Assembly: GCF_002777965.1 (NCBI RefSeq)
Contig: NZ_NGVR01000002.1
Span: 1-64,000 of the forward strand
Origin: Proteus columbae
Lineage (GTDB): Bacteria > Pseudomonadota > Gammaproteobacteria > Enterobacterales > Enterobacteriaceae
Direction: 5' to 3'
Length of the DNA stretch: 64,000 nucleotides
The notes beneath the pieces are model-generated. The model was given only the letters and a program-made list of their open reading frames with translations, was not told the origin of the DNA and did not search any database. Both the position numbers and the translations under genes were made by a program. How positions within the stretch are numbered: the first letter of the stretch is position 1; every line of letters starts with the position of its first letter. Positions 1-9,798 of this stretch are shown here, piece by piece.

Positions 1-11
1 CGAGGAGGTGC

Positions 12-39
12 ATTCTACATCTTCCTCATTCAGTGTCAA
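12..39 (-). promoter_or_regulatory. rRNA operon promoter P2 (leftward)
   Basis: On the minus strand a -35 TTGACA (34-39) and a -10 TAGAAT (12-17) are separated by 16 bp, followed by a CACC-type start region. It lies about 110 bp downstream of a P1-type promoter, the tandem P1/P2 layout of enterobacterial rrn operons. E. coli likewise has rrnB directly after btuB-murI. The 16S gene itself would begin outside the window to the left. Confidence 0.8.
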
Positions 40-124
40 GCGTTTATTTTCAAGGCTTTTCACTTTTTTTCTTCGTTCTCTTGGCTAACTCACTTAGCGT
101 GGTTTGCCGTGACAACGAGGGCGC

Positions 125-152
125 ATTATAGGGAGTTTTGTGAAGCTGGCAA
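125..152 (-). promoter_or_regulatory. rRNA operon promoter P1 with AT-rich UP element
   Basis: The minus strand reads -35 TTGCCA (147-152), a 16-bp spacer ending in ACTCCC, -10 TATAAT (125-130) and then a GC-rich GCGCC discriminator. The suboptimal 16-bp spacer and GC-rich discriminator are typical of stringently controlled rrn P1 promoters, and the ACTCCC-TATAAT-GCGCC core is the same as in E. coli rrnB P1. Upstream, 153-190 is very A/T-rich, as expected for an UP element. Fis sites are likely but I did not resolve them. Confidence 0.85.
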
Positions 153-203
153 CACTTTTTTTGAGTTTTTTTACTGACCGTTGAATTTTCAATCAAATTG
201 CAC

Positions 204-1070
204 TTAAAGCGCCAGTTTTCTGAGCGATTCAAAGCCAAAACCCGCTAAAACAGGTTTTAATAATTCGCTATTCTCATCTTCTTTTAAACAATAAGCGAAG
301 CTAATCTCATTTGAACCTTTTATTTTCGCTTGATTTACGACCAACCACGCAGTTCTTCGTGCAATTGCAGCACCAGAATCGATAATTCGTGTGCCATCAG
401 GTAAAACAGAAAGAAGTTCATCAGCTAATAAAGGGAAATGAGTACAACCTAATACCACAGTATCAGGTGGCTCTTTCATTTTTAGCCAAGGTGTAAGGAT
501 TTTACGAAGCTCATCCAAAGAAACGGCTTCACCATGAAGTTTTCTCTCAGCTAATTCCACCAGCTCAGCAGAACCTAAAGAGTGAACCTTGCAATCAGTC
601 GCAAAGCGTTCAATAAGTTCATGGGTATAAGGACGTTTAACTGTTGCTCTTGTTGCTAATAATCCAACCACGCCATTACACGTTAATTTAGCTGCCGGTT
701 TAATAGCTGGCACAACGCCTACAATAGGAATATCAGTAAATTTGGCACGTAAAGCAGGGAGGCTCACTGTGCTTGCTGTATTACACGCAATAACAATGGT
801 GGCGAGATCATGTTTTTCAGCAACCGCGCTAACTATTTGAACAACACGGTCAATAATAAAGTCTTGTGATTTCTCACCATAGGGGAAAGCTTCATTATCG
901 AAAACATAGATATAGTGAGCATCCGGTAGTTTTTCACGGATCTCACGATAAACAGATAAACCGCCAACCCCTGAATCGAAAACCAATACAGTAGGGTTAG
1001 CGGTAAGTTGTGCATCAGAAGTTGTAGCTTCCTGTAAGGAAGTATTCACGTCCTGGCGTGCGATAGCCAT
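204..1070 (-). CDS. murI: Glutamate racemase
   Basis: Converts L-glutamate to D-glutamate for peptidoglycan precursors in the cytoplasm. The family signatures are present: [10 protein letters not shown] near residues 31-40, the first catalytic cysteine in ACNTAS, and the second in LGCTHFPLL. The chosen ATG at 1070 gives 288 aa, close to the E. coli length, and produces a 56-bp overlap with the end of btuB, an arrangement also reported for E. coli. An in-frame ATG at 1094 and a GTG at 1049 are alternatives. The btuB overlap suggests translational coupling and cotranscription. The gene is followed at once by rRNA promoters, as in E. coli rrnB. Confidence 0.95.
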   Translation of the reverse strand: MAIARQDVNTSLQEATTSDAQLTANPTVLVFDSGVGGLSVYREIREKLPDAHYIYVFDNEAFPYGEKSQDFIIDRVVQIVSAVAEKHDLATIVIACNTASTVSLPALRAKFTDIPIVGVVPAIKPAAKLTCNGVVGLLATRATVKRPYTHELIERFATDCKVHSLGSAELVELAERKLHGEAVSLDELRKILTPWLKMKEPPDTVVLGCTHFPLLADELLSVLPDGTRIIDSGAAIARRTAWLVVNQAKIKGSNEISFAYCLKEDENSELLKPVLAGFGFESLRKLAL

Positions 1071-2871
1071 AAGCTGTCTCATAATCTTTATCAAACAGGT
1101 TGGCTATTCTACCACGAATTGAGAGATGTGATGTAATAGGATATGAAGCAGTTAAATCCCAAATACTCACACCACCTAAAGAAACATTCTCATAAGTCCC
1201 ATAATCTTTATCTGTCCGTTGACCGATATATTGGTAAGTTACCCCCATATCGAGTTTCTCGACTTGCCAATCAAGTTGATATTTCAGTTGTTGACGAGCA
1301 CGACGATCAAGACGTTGATGCGTTTCTTTATTTCTTGCATCTATATATTGAAGGTTAAAGGTGTGATGAAAAATCCACGTATCCATTTCACCCGTAAATT
1401 CCACACCTTTAATTAAGGCCTTACCAACATTGTAATTACGGTATGGGTAACTCGATTCACCTTGGATCAAAGAATTCACATCATTACGATACGCAGTTAA
1501 TCGCCACTCTAAAGGCCCTGTTAATCCTTCAAGACCCCCTTCCCACTGCTTACTCTTTTCAGGTTGTAAGTCTGGATTACTTCCCCACTCACTATAAAGT
1601 TGCGTCAATGTGGGTGCTTTAAATGCCGTACCATAACCACCAATCACACGATAACCCTCAACAAATTCCCAACCTAGGTTAGTTTGCCAAGTCGTGTGCC
1701 AGCCATATTCCGAGTGTTTATCAGAACGCACTGAAGCTTCAGCGATAATCTCACCTAGCTTTTGTTGTCCTGTTAGATATAAGCCCGTATTGTCGAAGTG
1801 TTCTTTATTAGGAAATCCATTAGAGCCGGCTTTAATAGATTGACGTTGCCAATCAACACCACCACCAATACTGCCATTCCCTAACAAAAGGTGATTTCCC
1901 CACTGCACATTATATTGTTCAGAATTGGTAAAACGGCTTCCTTTACCATAGCGACCATAACGAGGATCATAGTCATAATCTTTGGTGTAGTTATAGCTAG
2001 TATTTAAAGAAGAAGAGTAGTTATCACGGTGGAACTTCACGCCGCCATCATAGGTGCGACTAAATAGTGCTCTTGTATCCGTTAAGATATCGTTATAACT
2101 GTCATAATAAGCATCATAAGCCGTGCGATTATCAAAACCATAAGCACGTGCATATAAAGAAACATCATCGTTAATATCGTGATTAACCCCTAACCATAGT
2201 GACTTATTCATAAAGCCATCGCGATCAGGTTGTGGATGTCCAGCAGTATTTCCATTCGCTTCTACATCATAACCTTTGGTATAGAGATAACTGCCTGCTG
2301 CGGTTAATGTCGTTCTATCCCCGACTTTCTGTTTTACAGAGCCATCATATTCTTGATAGCCATGAGAACCCATTGTGGCGTTAAGTGTTCCTCCTTCCGT
2401 TTTTCTTTCTGTGAGGATATTAATCACGCCACCAATCGCATCTGAACCATAAATAGAAGAACGAGGCCCTCTTATATATTCAATACGTTGAACAAGAGAA
2501 AGGGGAATTTGGCTAATATCAGAGCTACCAGACACATTAGCCTGATTTAAACGCACACCATCCACTAAAATAAGAACATGACGAGATTCAGCTCCACGAA
2601 CATAAATAGAGCTCATCTGTCCTATTCCTCCGTTTTGCCCCACATCAATACCCGGCATTCTGCGTAATACATCAATAACACTATTACTCTGCCAACGATC
2701 AATTTGTTCACGTTCAACAACCGTAATTGGCGCTAAAATAGAAGATGAGGGTTCTTGAAAACGATTTGCTGTCACGCTTAACGTATCGCTGTTATTTGCA
2801 AATACATTAAAACTGCCCGCCATAACACTCAAAGCCACACTCGAAATGAAAAAAACATTTTTATTATTCAT
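1015..2871 (-). CDS. btuB: TonB-dependent vitamin B12 receptor BtuB
   Basis: Outer-membrane 22-strand barrel that imports cobalamin using energy from TonB. A signal peptide (residues 1-25, ending in FA before NNSD) precedes the TonB box around [10 protein letters not shown]. The plug domain runs to roughly residue 150 with the expected RRMPGIDV and [18 protein letters not shown] segments. The barrel ends in a C-terminal phenylalanine (GSYNF), the outer-membrane assembly signal. Length (618 aa) and sequence fit enterobacterial BtuB. Its leader carries a cobalamin riboswitch, and its 3' end overlaps murI. Confidence 0.97.
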   Translation of the reverse strand: MNNKNVFFISSVALSVMAGSFNVFANNSDTLSVTANRFQEPSSSILAPITVVEREQIDRWQSNSVIDVLRRMPGIDVGQNGGIGQMSSIYVRGAESRHVLILVDGVRLNQANVSGSSDISQIPLSLVQRIEYIRGPRSSIYGSDAIGGVINILTERKTEGGTLNATMGSHGYQEYDGSVKQKVGDRTTLTAAGSYLYTKGYDVEANGNTAGHPQPDRDGFMNKSLWLGVNHDINDDVSLYARAYGFDNRTAYDAYYDSYNDILTDTRALFSRTYDGGVKFHRDNYSSSLNTSYNYTKDYDYDPRYGRYGKGSRFTNSEQYNVQWGNHLLLGNGSIGGGVDWQRQSIKAGSNGFPNKEHFDNTGLYLTGQQKLGEIIAEASVRSDKHSEYGWHTTWQTNLGWEFVEGYRVIGGYGTAFKAPTLTQLYSEWGSNPDLQPEKSKQWEGGLEGLTGPLEWRLTAYRNDVNSLIQGESSYPYRNYNVGKALIKGVEFTGEMDTWIFHHTFNLQYIDARNKETHQRLDRRARQQLKYQLDWQVEKLDMGVTYQYIGQRTDKDYGTYENVSLGGVSIWDLTASYPITSHLSIRGRIANLFDKDYETAYGYRTPGREYFLTGSYNF

Positions 2872-2944
2872 GAATAATCTGCATCCAACAAAATAAGTAG
2901 CAGGATGCCGCCAAAATTAAATAAAGCGCGTATTTAATTTAAGA

Positions 2945-3132
2945 TGCGACAGGTCTTCGGCAGGTCTTCGGACTTTAGGTTAAAGAAACAAATTTATATC
3001 TTTAAGATAATGACTTCCCACTGCACTTATATAAGTGCTTTGCAGTGTCTTTTATTATCCTTGAGCCTATTACCGCTGCGCGTCAGTTCTGGCTTTGCAC
3101 CAGATTCCCTTTTCACTCCTATTAGGAGACCG
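2945..3132 (-). promoter_or_regulatory. Cobalamin (AdoCbl) riboswitch of btuB
   Basis: The minus strand carries the conserved blocks in order. First is an opening CGGTCTCCTAATAGGAG hairpin. Then comes the core GGGAATCTGGTGCAAAGCCAG followed by GCGCAGCGGTAA. The B12 box is split as GACACTG and GTGGGAAGTC around a GCACTT/AAGTGC stem. The 3' closing segment is AGTCCGAAGACCTGCC. The element ends about 70 bp before the btuB ATG, so control is probably by ribosome-site occlusion, as in E. coli btuB. The 3' segment carries an 11-bp tandem duplication (2950-2971). Confidence 0.92.
2950..2971. repeat. 11-bp perfect tandem duplication inside the riboswitch
   Basis: CAGGTCTTCGG occurs twice head to tail (2950-2960 and 2961-2971). 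On the btuB strand this doubles the CCGAAGACCTG part of the conserved 3' segment of the cobalamin riboswitch. Confidence 0.9.
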
Positions 3133-3261
3133 AATAACTATGCTACGATTTCAAATCCACTGAGTCCAGAAATTGAACATGAAGAATACTGGACATCTTC
3201 ATGAGGATCTCTACAATTTCGCTCGCTTAACTTTATTACTGCCAAAAAAAGGCGAGATACC

Positions 3262-4359
3262 ATGCAGAATTCATTACCAACGCAAACATATCAGTCTCAA
3301 CTGAATGAAAAAACACAACGTCTACAAACAATGATGGCTCCTTTTAATGCGCCTGAAGCAGAGGTTTTTTCATCACCAGAACAGCATTATCGTATGCGTG
3401 CGGAATTCCGTATCTGGCATGAAGAAGATTCTCTCTATCATATTATGTTTGACCAAGAGACTAAGCAGCGCATTCGTGTTGACCAATTTCCGGTTGCCAG
3501 CCAACTTATTAATAAAATGATGGTTGCCTTGTTGGCAGAAATAAAAGACAAACCGACACTCAGAAAGAAACTGTTTCAAATTGATTATCTTTCTACGTTG
3601 AGTAATAAAATTATTGTCTCCCTGCTTTATCACAAGAAAATTGATGAAATCTGGCAACAAGAAGCAATGGCATTACGCCAATCATTAATTGCTCAAGGTT
3701 TTGATGTTCAATTAATTGGTCGTGCATATAAAACGAAAATTATGCTTGATAACGATTTTATTGATGAAGTACTACCTGTCGCGGGTAAAGAGATGATTTA
3801 TCGCCAAGTTGAAAATAGCTTCACGCAACCTAATGCACAGGTCAATATTAAGATGTTGGAATGGGCATTAATGGCAACGGAGAATGCAAAAGGCGATCTT
3901 CTTGAACTGTATTGCGGTAACGGTAACTTTTCATTAGCGCTTGCACGTAATTTTGAACGAGTACTCGCAACAGAAATTGCAAAGCCGTCTGTGCATGCAG
4001 CGCAATACAATATTGCAATGAATCACATTGATAATGTAAAAATTATTCGTATGTCAGCGGAAGATTTTACGCAAGCTATGAATGGTGTAAGAGAATTTAA
4101 ACGTTTAGAAGGGATTAATTTAAAAGATTACCAGTGTGAAACCATTTTTGTTGACCCACCTCGTAGTGGTTTAGATGAGAAAACTGTAGAGTTGGTTAAA
4201 ACTTACCCTAGCATTTTATACATTTCTTGTAATCCAGAAACACTATGCGAAAATCTAGAAACTCTAATTAAAACACATAAAATCAGCAAATTAGCATTGT
4301 TTGATCAATTCCCTTATACCCATCATATGGAATGTGGTGTGTTATTAGAAAAAAGATAA
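3262..4359 (+). CDS. trmA: tRNA/tmRNA (uracil-5-)-methyltransferase TrmA
   Basis: Makes 5-methyluridine at position 54 (T-loop) of tRNAs using S-adenosylmethionine. The SAM-binding motif [11 protein letters not shown] lies near residues 216-226, [10 protein letters not shown] near 297, and the nucleophilic cysteine is in YISCNPETL near 323. Length (365 aa) equals the E. coli enzyme within one residue. The ATG follows a clear GGCGAG ribosome site. It is divergent from btuB, as in E. coli. Confidence 0.97.
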   Translation: MQNSLPTQTYQSQLNEKTQRLQTMMAPFNAPEAEVFSSPEQHYRMRAEFRIWHEEDSLYHIMFDQETKQRIRVDQFPVASQLINKMMVALLAEIKDKPTLRKKLFQIDYLSTLSNKIIVSLLYHKKIDEIWQQEAMALRQSLIAQGFDVQLIGRAYKTKIMLDNDFIDEVLPVAGKEMIYRQVENSFTQPNAQVNIKMLEWALMATENAKGDLLELYCGNGNFSLALARNFERVLATEIAKPSVHAAQYNIAMNHIDNVKIIRMSAEDFTQAMNGVREFKRLEGINLKDYQCETIFVDPPRSGLDEKTVELVKTYPSILYISCNPETLCENLETLIKTHKISKLALFDQFPYTHHMECGVLLEKR

Positions 4360-4416
4360 CCTCTTATTTTGTTTGTTATAGTTAAAAATGCTTCAATAAC
4401 CCGCATAAAAACAAAA

Positions 4417-4442
4417 ACACCAGCAAGATAACTTGCTGGTGT
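4417..4442 (-). terminator. Terminator after fabR-yijD
   Basis: A perfect 11-bp stem (ACACCAGCAAG, loop ATAA) is followed on the minus strand by a T-rich run (TTTTTGTTTTT), so it ends the leftward fabR-yijD transcript. It may also weakly serve trmA. Confidence 0.85.
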
Positions 4443-4482
4443 CAAAATTTCGCTGTGTTTACAACAAAGAGATAAGTACAGA

Positions 4483-4887
4483 CTAGTACTGTTCTGCTTG
4501 TGATGCTTTTTCAGCTTCTTCTGCCTGTATACGTAGGCGTTGACGCTGTTTGAACTGGCGATAAATCCACAACGCAACGATAACGATACAAACTGAAGAG
4601 AAGAAATTTGAACCCCATTCAGGGTTAACGGTTCTGGTGTAAGCGTTATAACCAAATAAGCCTAATAAAAAGAATGAAAAAATCAGCTTAGGCATACCAT
4701 CAGTCATGGGTTGATTTAAATAGCGCTGATATAAACAGTAAACTGCCAAGATTAAACTGATGAGTGGGAAAACTGACCACGACTCAATAAACGGGTTAAA
4801 AAGACTTGAATAAGTACCATGTAAAGCGACACCAATGACTGTGGCAAGTAATAGCGTGCTTTTTTCACAGCGATTTTGTTCCATCAT
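4483..4887 (-). CDS. yijD: YijD family inner membrane protein
   Basis: A 134-aa protein with about four hydrophobic segments and a charged, glutamate- and alanine-rich cytoplasmic tail. It matches E. coli YijD in sequence character and context. The start overlaps the fabR stop by 4 bp (ATGA type), so the two are translationally coupled. No function is established for the family. Linkage to fabR only hints at a membrane-lipid connection. Confidence 0.88.
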   Translation of the reverse strand: MMEQNRCEKSTLLLATVIGVALHGTYSSLFNPFIESWSVFPLISLILAVYCLYQRYLNQPMTDGMPKLIFSFFLLGLFGYNAYTRTVNPEWGSNFFSSVCIVIVALWIYRQFKQRQRLRIQAEEAEKASQAEQY

Positions 4888-5570
4888 TTGTCTCCTTTCT
4901 GATGCGTTTTTTTCTTTATCTCTGGGTTATCTTGTAGAGGTATGTGCGTTTCTTGCTCACGTCGATACCAATAATAGGCACCTTTAGCAATCATTCGCAG
5001 TTGTATAACTAATCTTTCTTCTAATTGTTGACGCTTTTCAATATCGATATCCAGTGCTTCTGCGCCTGCACTAAATACAATAGTGACCATTGCTTCAGAT
5101 TGCATTTCTGTAAAATAACGTGGCATATGGCTCTCTTGCTCAAGATAGTCTGCCAGTTCTGCAATAAAATGTTGGATCTCTCGTGCGACAGCCGCACGAA
5201 ACTCAGCTGAAGTCCCTGAACGTTCACGAAGTAATAATCGAAACGCATTAGGATTATTACCAATGAATTCCATAAAAGTTGCTACTGATGTTCTGATAAC
5301 ACTGCCACCTTTTGCAATGCGTTGACGAGCTTGGCGCATCAATTGACGTAACATCAATCCACTTTCATCAACCATGGTAAGCCCAAGTTCATCAACATCT
5401 TTAAAATGACGATAAAATGAGGTGGGTGCAATGCCAGCTTCTCTAGCCACTTCTCGTAAACTTAGACTTGTAAAGCTACGCTCGGCACTGAGTTGGCTAA
5501 AAGCAGCTTCAATTAAAGAGCGACGGGTTTTTTCTTTTTGTTTAGCTCTAATGCCAATATTATTACTCAC
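4884..5570 (-). CDS. fabR: Unsaturated fatty acid biosynthesis repressor FabR (TetR family)
   Basis: TetR-type repressor of fabA/fabB that senses the ratio of unsaturated to saturated acyl-ACP or acyl-CoA. The N-terminal helix-turn-helix ([19 protein letters not shown], about residues 40-58) is nearly identical to E. coli. I chose the GTG at 5570 ([11 protein letters not shown], 228 aa) because it has an AGGA ribosome site 6 bp upstream and begins just before the conserved [10 protein letters not shown]. The longer reading frame to 5645 adds sequence without family similarity. Transcribed with yijD and divergent from sthA. Confidence 0.95.
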   Translation of the reverse strand: MSNNIGIRAKQKEKTRRSLIEAAFSQLSAERSFTSLSLREVAREAGIAPTSFYRHFKDVDELGLTMVDESGLMLRQLMRQARQRIAKGGSVIRTSVATFMEFIGNNPNAFRLLLRERSGTSAEFRAAVAREIQHFIAELADYLEQESHMPRYFTEMQSEAMVTIVFSAGAEALDIDIEKRQQLEERLVIQLRMIAKGAYYWYRREQETHIPLQDNPEIKKKTHQKGDK

Positions 5571-5769
5571 AGAAATCCTGATAATCCTAATTTGGTTTAT
5601 ACTCAATATATCAAACTTTGTTAAAAAAGCAGTGCGTACAATCATCTATCAAGACACATTCTCATAAAAACTCAACAAAGTGTGACTAATGCCCTTAATG
5701 TCCGTTGGGCTATTATTCATTGTAATGTTAATATAGCGTTGTCGGTTTGTATAAAACAGGTCTCTTCCT

Positions 5770-7167
5770 ATGCAACATTCTCATTTCGATGCAATTGTGA
5801 TCGGTTCAGGTCCTGGTGGTGAAGGCGCGGCCATGGGGCTTGTTAAACAAGGAAAGCGCGTCGCTGTTATAGAACGTTATAACAAAGTCGGTGGGGGCTG
5901 TACTCACTGGGGAACTATTCCTTCAAAAGCCCTACGTCATGCAGTAAGTCGTATTATCGAATTTAATCAAAACCCGCTTTACAGCGACCAATCTCGTCTT
6001 ATTAACTCTTCTTTCTCTCAAATACTTCGCCAAGCCAGTACCGTAATTAATCAGCAGACTAAAATGCGTCAAGGTTTTTACGAGCGTAATAATTGTACGA
6101 TGTATTCGGGTGAAGCTGCATTTATTGATGAGCACCGGATCAGCGTACGTTATCCTGATGGTACTTGCGATATTCTTTCAGCTGATAGTTTTATTATTGC
6201 AACAGGCTCACGCCCATATTGCCCGCCAGATGTCAATTTCTCTCATTCTCGCATTTATAACAGTGACACTATTCTCGATTTAGAGCATGAGCCTCACCAT
6301 GTCATTATTTATGGTGCTGGTGTCATTGGTTGTGAATATGCCTCTATATTTAGAGGATTAAGAGTAAAAGTAGATTTAATTAATACTCGTGATCATCTAT
6401 TGTCTTTCCTTGATCAAGAGATGTCTGATGCCCTTTCTTATCACTTCTGGAATAACGGCATTGTTATTCGTCATAATGAAGAATATGAAAGCATTGAGGG
6501 TGTCGATGATGGTGTTATTGTACATCTAAAATCAGGTAAAAAAGTCAAAGCAGATTGTCTACTTTATGCGAATGGTCGAACAGGAAATACTGACACTCTG
6601 GGCTTAGAAAACGTTGGTATTAAAACAGACAGTCGTGGGCAAGTTTCTGTTAATGCACATTACCAAACCAGTTGTGAGCACATTTATGCAGTTGGTGATG
6701 TCATTGGTTATCCAAGTTTAGCTTCAGCTGCTTATGATCAAGGCCGAATTGCAGCTTTAGCAATTACAACTGGAAAATCAGAAACACATTTAATTGAAGA
6801 TATTCCAACCGGGATCTACACCATTCCTGAAATTAGTTCTGTTGGTAAAACAGAGCAACAACTCACTGCAATGAAAATTCCTTATGAAGTGGGACGTTCT
6901 CAATTTAAACATCTGGCAAGAGCACAAATTGCAGGTATGAATGTAGGGAGTTTGAAAATTCTCTTTCACCGTGAAACCAAACAAATTTTAGGTATTCACT
7001 GCTTCGGTGAGCGTGCCGCTGAAATTATTCATATCGGTCAAGCGATTATGGAGCAAAAAGGTGAAGGCAATACTATCGAGTATTTCGTTAATACTACCTT
7101 CAACTATCCAACAATGGCAGAAGCCTATCGTGTTGCCGCACTTAATGGTTTAAACCGCTTATTTTAA
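5770..7167 (+). CDS. sthA: Soluble pyridine nucleotide transhydrogenase
   Basis: Cytoplasmic flavoprotein that moves hydride between NADPH and NAD+. The FAD fold [10 protein letters not shown] is at the N-terminus and a second dinucleotide fold, [12 protein letters not shown], lies near residue 180. In the place of the paired redox cysteines of lipoamide dehydrogenases it has [13 protein letters not shown], with the second cysteine replaced by threonine, which is diagnostic of SthA. Length 465 aa is typical. Its 3' end overlaps the convergent oxyR gene by 9 bp. Confidence 0.96.
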   Translation: MQHSHFDAIVIGSGPGGEGAAMGLVKQGKRVAVIERYNKVGGGCTHWGTIPSKALRHAVSRIIEFNQNPLYSDQSRLINSSFSQILRQASTVINQQTKMRQGFYERNNCTMYSGEAAFIDEHRISVRYPDGTCDILSADSFIIATGSRPYCPPDVNFSHSRIYNSDTILDLEHEPHHVIIYGAGVIGCEYASIFRGLRVKVDLINTRDHLLSFLDQEMSDALSYHFWNNGIVIRHNEEYESIEGVDDGVIVHLKSGKKVKADCLLYANGRTGNTDTLGLENVGIKTDSRGQVSVNAHYQTSCEHIYAVGDVIGYPSLASAAYDQGRIAALAITTGKSETHLIEDIPTGIYTIPEISSVGKTEQQLTAMKIPYEVGRSQFKHLARAQIAGMNVGSLKILFHRETKQILGIHCFGERAAEIIHIGQAIMEQKGEGNTIEYFVNTTFNYPTMAEAYRVAALNGLNRLF

Positions 7168-8076
7168 TGCGTTTTGTTTTTCTGCATAAAATACGGTCAT
7201 ATGTTCACGGATTGTCTCTGCTAACTGTTCATAACGATTACGCAAAGGCGATCCGGGACGATAAACCAAAATAATAGAACGTGATGGATTGGGATCAGTA
7301 CATTCTAGATAACAAACCCCATCACGTTTTTGTTCTTGAGGTACCGATAAATCAGGTAATAAGGTTATTCCACTACCGGCAGCGACCATATTACGCAATG
7401 TTTCTAAGCTCGTTGCTCTAAAGTGAGTGTCTTCTTTTGCACCTGCTTGGAAGCAGAACCCTAACGCTTGATCACGTAAACAGTGCCCATCTTCTAACAT
7501 TAATAAACGCTGACCCGCTAAGTCGCCCATTGGCACAGATCCACGTTCATGCCATGGGTGTCCTTCATAAATTGCTAATTTCATTGGCTCTTCAAATAGA
7601 GGTACTTCAATAAACGGTGCACTCTCTTTTACCATTGCCAAAATGGCACAATCGAGTTTTCCGCTATCTAATTGAGCTAATAAGCTATGAGTTTGTGCTT
7701 CATGAAGATACATCTCTAACTTAGGATAGTTTTTATGTAATTCAGGAATGATATGAGGCAATAAATAAGGGCCAACAGTAGGGATAAGCCCAATATGTAA
7801 AGGTCCTGCCATACTTTCGCCTTGCAATGAAGCCATTTCTTGTAGCACTTTGACTTCACGTAAAACGGTTTTCGCTTGATCCACCAGCAATAAGCCTTGT
7901 TGAGTAAACAAAACCTTACGGCTCGTTCTTTCAAGTAACATTACACCGAGTTCATCTTCAAGTTTACGAATTTGACCACTTAATGTTGGCTGACTCACAT
8001 GGCAAGAATCTGCCGCACGACGAAAATGTTTATGCTCAGCTAGAGCCACCAGATATTCCAAGTCACGGATATTCAT
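7159..8076 (-). CDS. oxyR: Hydrogen peroxide sensor and LysR-type regulator OxyR
   Basis: Activates peroxide defence genes when an intramolecular disulfide forms. The N-terminal LysR helix-turn-helix ([20 protein letters not shown]) is followed by the effector domain with redox cysteines in [12 protein letters not shown], spaced 9 residues as Cys199/Cys208 of E. coli. Total length is exactly 305 aa. A matching OxyR binding site starts 24 bp upstream of the ATG, implying autoregulation. The 3' end overlaps sthA tail to tail. Confidence 0.97.
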   Translation of the reverse strand: MNIRDLEYLVALAEHKHFRRAADSCHVSQPTLSGQIRKLEDELGVMLLERTSRKVLFTQQGLLLVDQAKTVLREVKVLQEMASLQGESMAGPLHIGLIPTVGPYLLPHIIPELHKNYPKLEMYLHEAQTHSLLAQLDSGKLDCAILAMVKESAPFIEVPLFEEPMKLAIYEGHPWHERGSVPMGDLAGQRLLMLEDGHCLRDQALGFCFQAGAKEDTHFRATSLETLRNMVAAGSGITLLPDLSVPQEQKRDGVCYLECTDPNPSRSIILVYRPGSPLRNRYEQLAETIREHMTVFYAEKQNALK

Positions 8077-8099
8077 TGCAGATCCTACATTTATTGCTG

Positions 8100-8136
8100 A
8101 TAGTTAATGTCTATAGATAATATAGTAACTGATAAA
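8100..8136. promoter_or_regulatory. OxyR binding site between oxyR and argH
   Basis: Two half-sites fit the OxyR tetramer consensus ATAG-N7-CTAT, 7 bp, ATAG-N7-CTAT. The first is ATAG at 8100-8103 with CTAT at 8111-8114. After exactly 7 bp the second starts with ATAG at 8122-8125, while its distal half (TAAA at 8133-8136) is weaker. Position and spacing match the E. coli oxyR/oxyS control region. Confidence 0.75.
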
Positions 8137-8159
8137 TTTTTCTATCAGTCGAATGTTAT

Positions 8160-8299
8160 TCTGTCTCTCTTTTTCGATATTTTCTAAATAAACAACTCAA
8201 AAAACGAATTACTTCATACTATAAAGAATTCAAAATGAATATAGATATTATCGGCAATTTAAAATAAAAGAACAGAGTGAAATTCACCCTGTTCTTTTT
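8160..8299 (+). ncRNA. Possible OxyS-like regulatory RNA
   Basis: E. coli oxyS lies divergent to oxyR, ends near argH and is driven by the OxyR site. Here a rightward transcript starting just after the OxyR site would run about 140 nt and stop at the hairpin 8269-8295 followed by TTTTT. It would contain a single-stranded A-rich stretch with CAACTC, reminiscent of the OxyS linker. Context and terminator support it. Primary sequence similarity is weak and the start is a guess. Confidence 0.3.
8269..8299. terminator. Bidirectional terminator after argH
   Basis: AGAACAG and CTGTTCT pair around a GTG/CAC inner stem. T-runs occur on both sides (TTTTT on the plus strand, TTTTATTTT on the minus strand). 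On the minus strand it closes the arg operon. On the plus strand it could end an OxyS-like RNA. Confidence 0.75.
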
Positions 8300-8334
8300 G
8301 AATAACAGTAAGTTGTCTTAAATAAGCTCTTTGC

Positions 8335-9717
8335 TTATTTATCCATATTTAAAACTGATTTGGCTTTTACTATCGCATAAGCGACCTGTTTTTGAGAAAC
8401 ACCACCTTTTGCAAGACGTTTATCTAAACAAGATTGAAGCGATAAAATATCGTACACATCAATCATAATTTTACTATTAAACATCTGTAATTCAGAAAGA
8501 GAGAGTTCTTCAATCGCTTTACCTTGCTCAATGGCGCAAACCACCACTTCACCCACAATATGGTGAGCTTCACGAAATGGCACACCTTTAGCAACAAGAT
8601 AATCAGCAAGTTCAGTGGCGTTAGCATAACCTTGTTTCGCGGCTTCTTCACAACGAGAGCGACGGATTTGAAGCCCATCAAGAACAAGCGTTGCCATGTG
8701 CAAACAATCAGACCATGTATCGATAGCGTCAAACAGCCCTTCTTTATCTTCTTGCATATCTTTATTGTAAGCGAGAGGCAGACCTTTTAAGGTCATCATC
8801 ATGCCAGTTAATGCACCTTGCACTCGTCCACATTTCCCGCGGATAAGCTCAAGTGCATCTGGGTTTTTCTTTTGTGGCATTAATGATGAACCAGAAGTCA
8901 CTTTGTCTGATAATTCAATAAAACCCGCTTCACCACTATTAAAGAAAATAAGATCTTCTGCAAAACGCGATAAATGCACCATACCAATAGCCGCAGAGGA
9001 TAATAGCTCTAAGACATGATCACGATCGGATACACTATCTAAACTATTATTGGTTGCACTCGCAAATCCCAGCCATCCTGCTAATTGTTCACGATCGATA
9101 TCATAAGCCGTACCTGCTAGCGCACCACATCCCAATGGACTAACATCCAAACGTTTTAACGCATCTGCTAGGCGACTTTCGTCTCTGGCTAGCATTTCAT
9201 TGTATGCTAAACACCAATGTGCAAAAGTGACTGGCTGAGCACGCTGTAAATGGGTATAACCTGGCATCACCGCATTTTGATTTTGTTCTGCGGTGATAAC
9301 TAAGGCTTTTTGTAGCTCAACAATGGCTTGGCGAAGATGAATAACTTCTTCTTTACACCATAATTTTAAGTCTGTTGCGACCTGATCATTACGGCTACGA
9401 CCCGTATGTAATTTTTTACCTAAATCACCCACTTTGGCAATAAGTTTACTTTCAACCCAGCTATGAATGTCTTCTGCATCACTTTGCAAAATAGACTGCG
9501 GGTTTGCTGTTACTTCTTCGGATAATTCATTTAAAGCTTGCTCAAGTTGAGCTTGTTCATCTTGCGACAATACGCCAACTGTGACTAACGCTTTAGACCA
9601 AGCAACTGAGCCAAAGATATCCTGTTGTGCCAGTCGAAAATCAAACCGCAGTGAATCATTGAATTGTTTAAACCGTTGATCAGCTTCCTGACTAAAACGT
9701 CCACCCCAGAGTGCCAT
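8335..9717 (-). CDS. argH: Argininosuccinate lyase
   Basis: Last step of arginine synthesis: argininosuccinate to arginine plus fumarate. The superfamily signature [12 protein letters not shown] is present near residues 280-291, along with the [13 protein letters not shown] substrate loop near 105-117. Length 460 aa (E. coli 457). It is the last gene of the leftward argC-argB-argG-argH cluster, about 80 bp after argG, and is followed by a terminator. Confidence 0.97.
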   Translation of the reverse strand: MALWGGRFSQEADQRFKQFNDSLRFDFRLAQQDIFGSVAWSKALVTVGVLSQDEQAQLEQALNELSEEVTANPQSILQSDAEDIHSWVESKLIAKVGDLGKKLHTGRSRNDQVATDLKLWCKEEVIHLRQAIVELQKALVITAEQNQNAVMPGYTHLQRAQPVTFAHWCLAYNEMLARDESRLADALKRLDVSPLGCGALAGTAYDIDREQLAGWLGFASATNNSLDSVSDRDHVLELLSSAAIGMVHLSRFAEDLIFFNSGEAGFIELSDKVTSGSSLMPQKKNPDALELIRGKCGRVQGALTGMMMTLKGLPLAYNKDMQEDKEGLFDAIDTWSDCLHMATLVLDGLQIRRSRCEEAAKQGYANATELADYLVAKGVPFREAHHIVGEVVVCAIEQGKAIEELSLSELQMFNSKIMIDVYDILSLQSCLDKRLAKGGVSQKQVAYAIVKAKSVLNMDK

Positions 9718-9755
9718 AATCGCTTCCTGTATTTATTCTGTGTAATAAAAGAGTG

Positions 9756-9787
9756 AGAGTGATGCCTTCTATATATAGCATCACTCT
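9756..9787 (-). other. Intercistronic hairpin between argG and argH
   Basis: AGAGTGATGC and GCATCACTCT form a 10-bp stem around a 12-nt AT-rich loop. No long T-run follows on the minus strand. It may be a weak terminator, an mRNA-stability element or a processing site that sets argH expression relative to argG. Confidence 0.55.
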
Positions 9788-9798
9788 ATTGTCTAACC

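Noticed and set aside
2944-3204. An 86-codon plus-strand ORF upstream of trmA
   Set aside because: It lies across the btuB cobalamin riboswitch on the other strand; no ribosome site or family similarity.
5571-5645. Longer N-terminus for FabR
   Set aside because: The extra residues have no family similarity, while the GTG at 5570 has a good AGGA site and begins next to the conserved domain.
7159-7167. sthA-oxyR tail overlap as an annotation error
   Set aside because: Both proteins end at their usual lengths, so a 9-bp convergent overlap is real and unremarkable.
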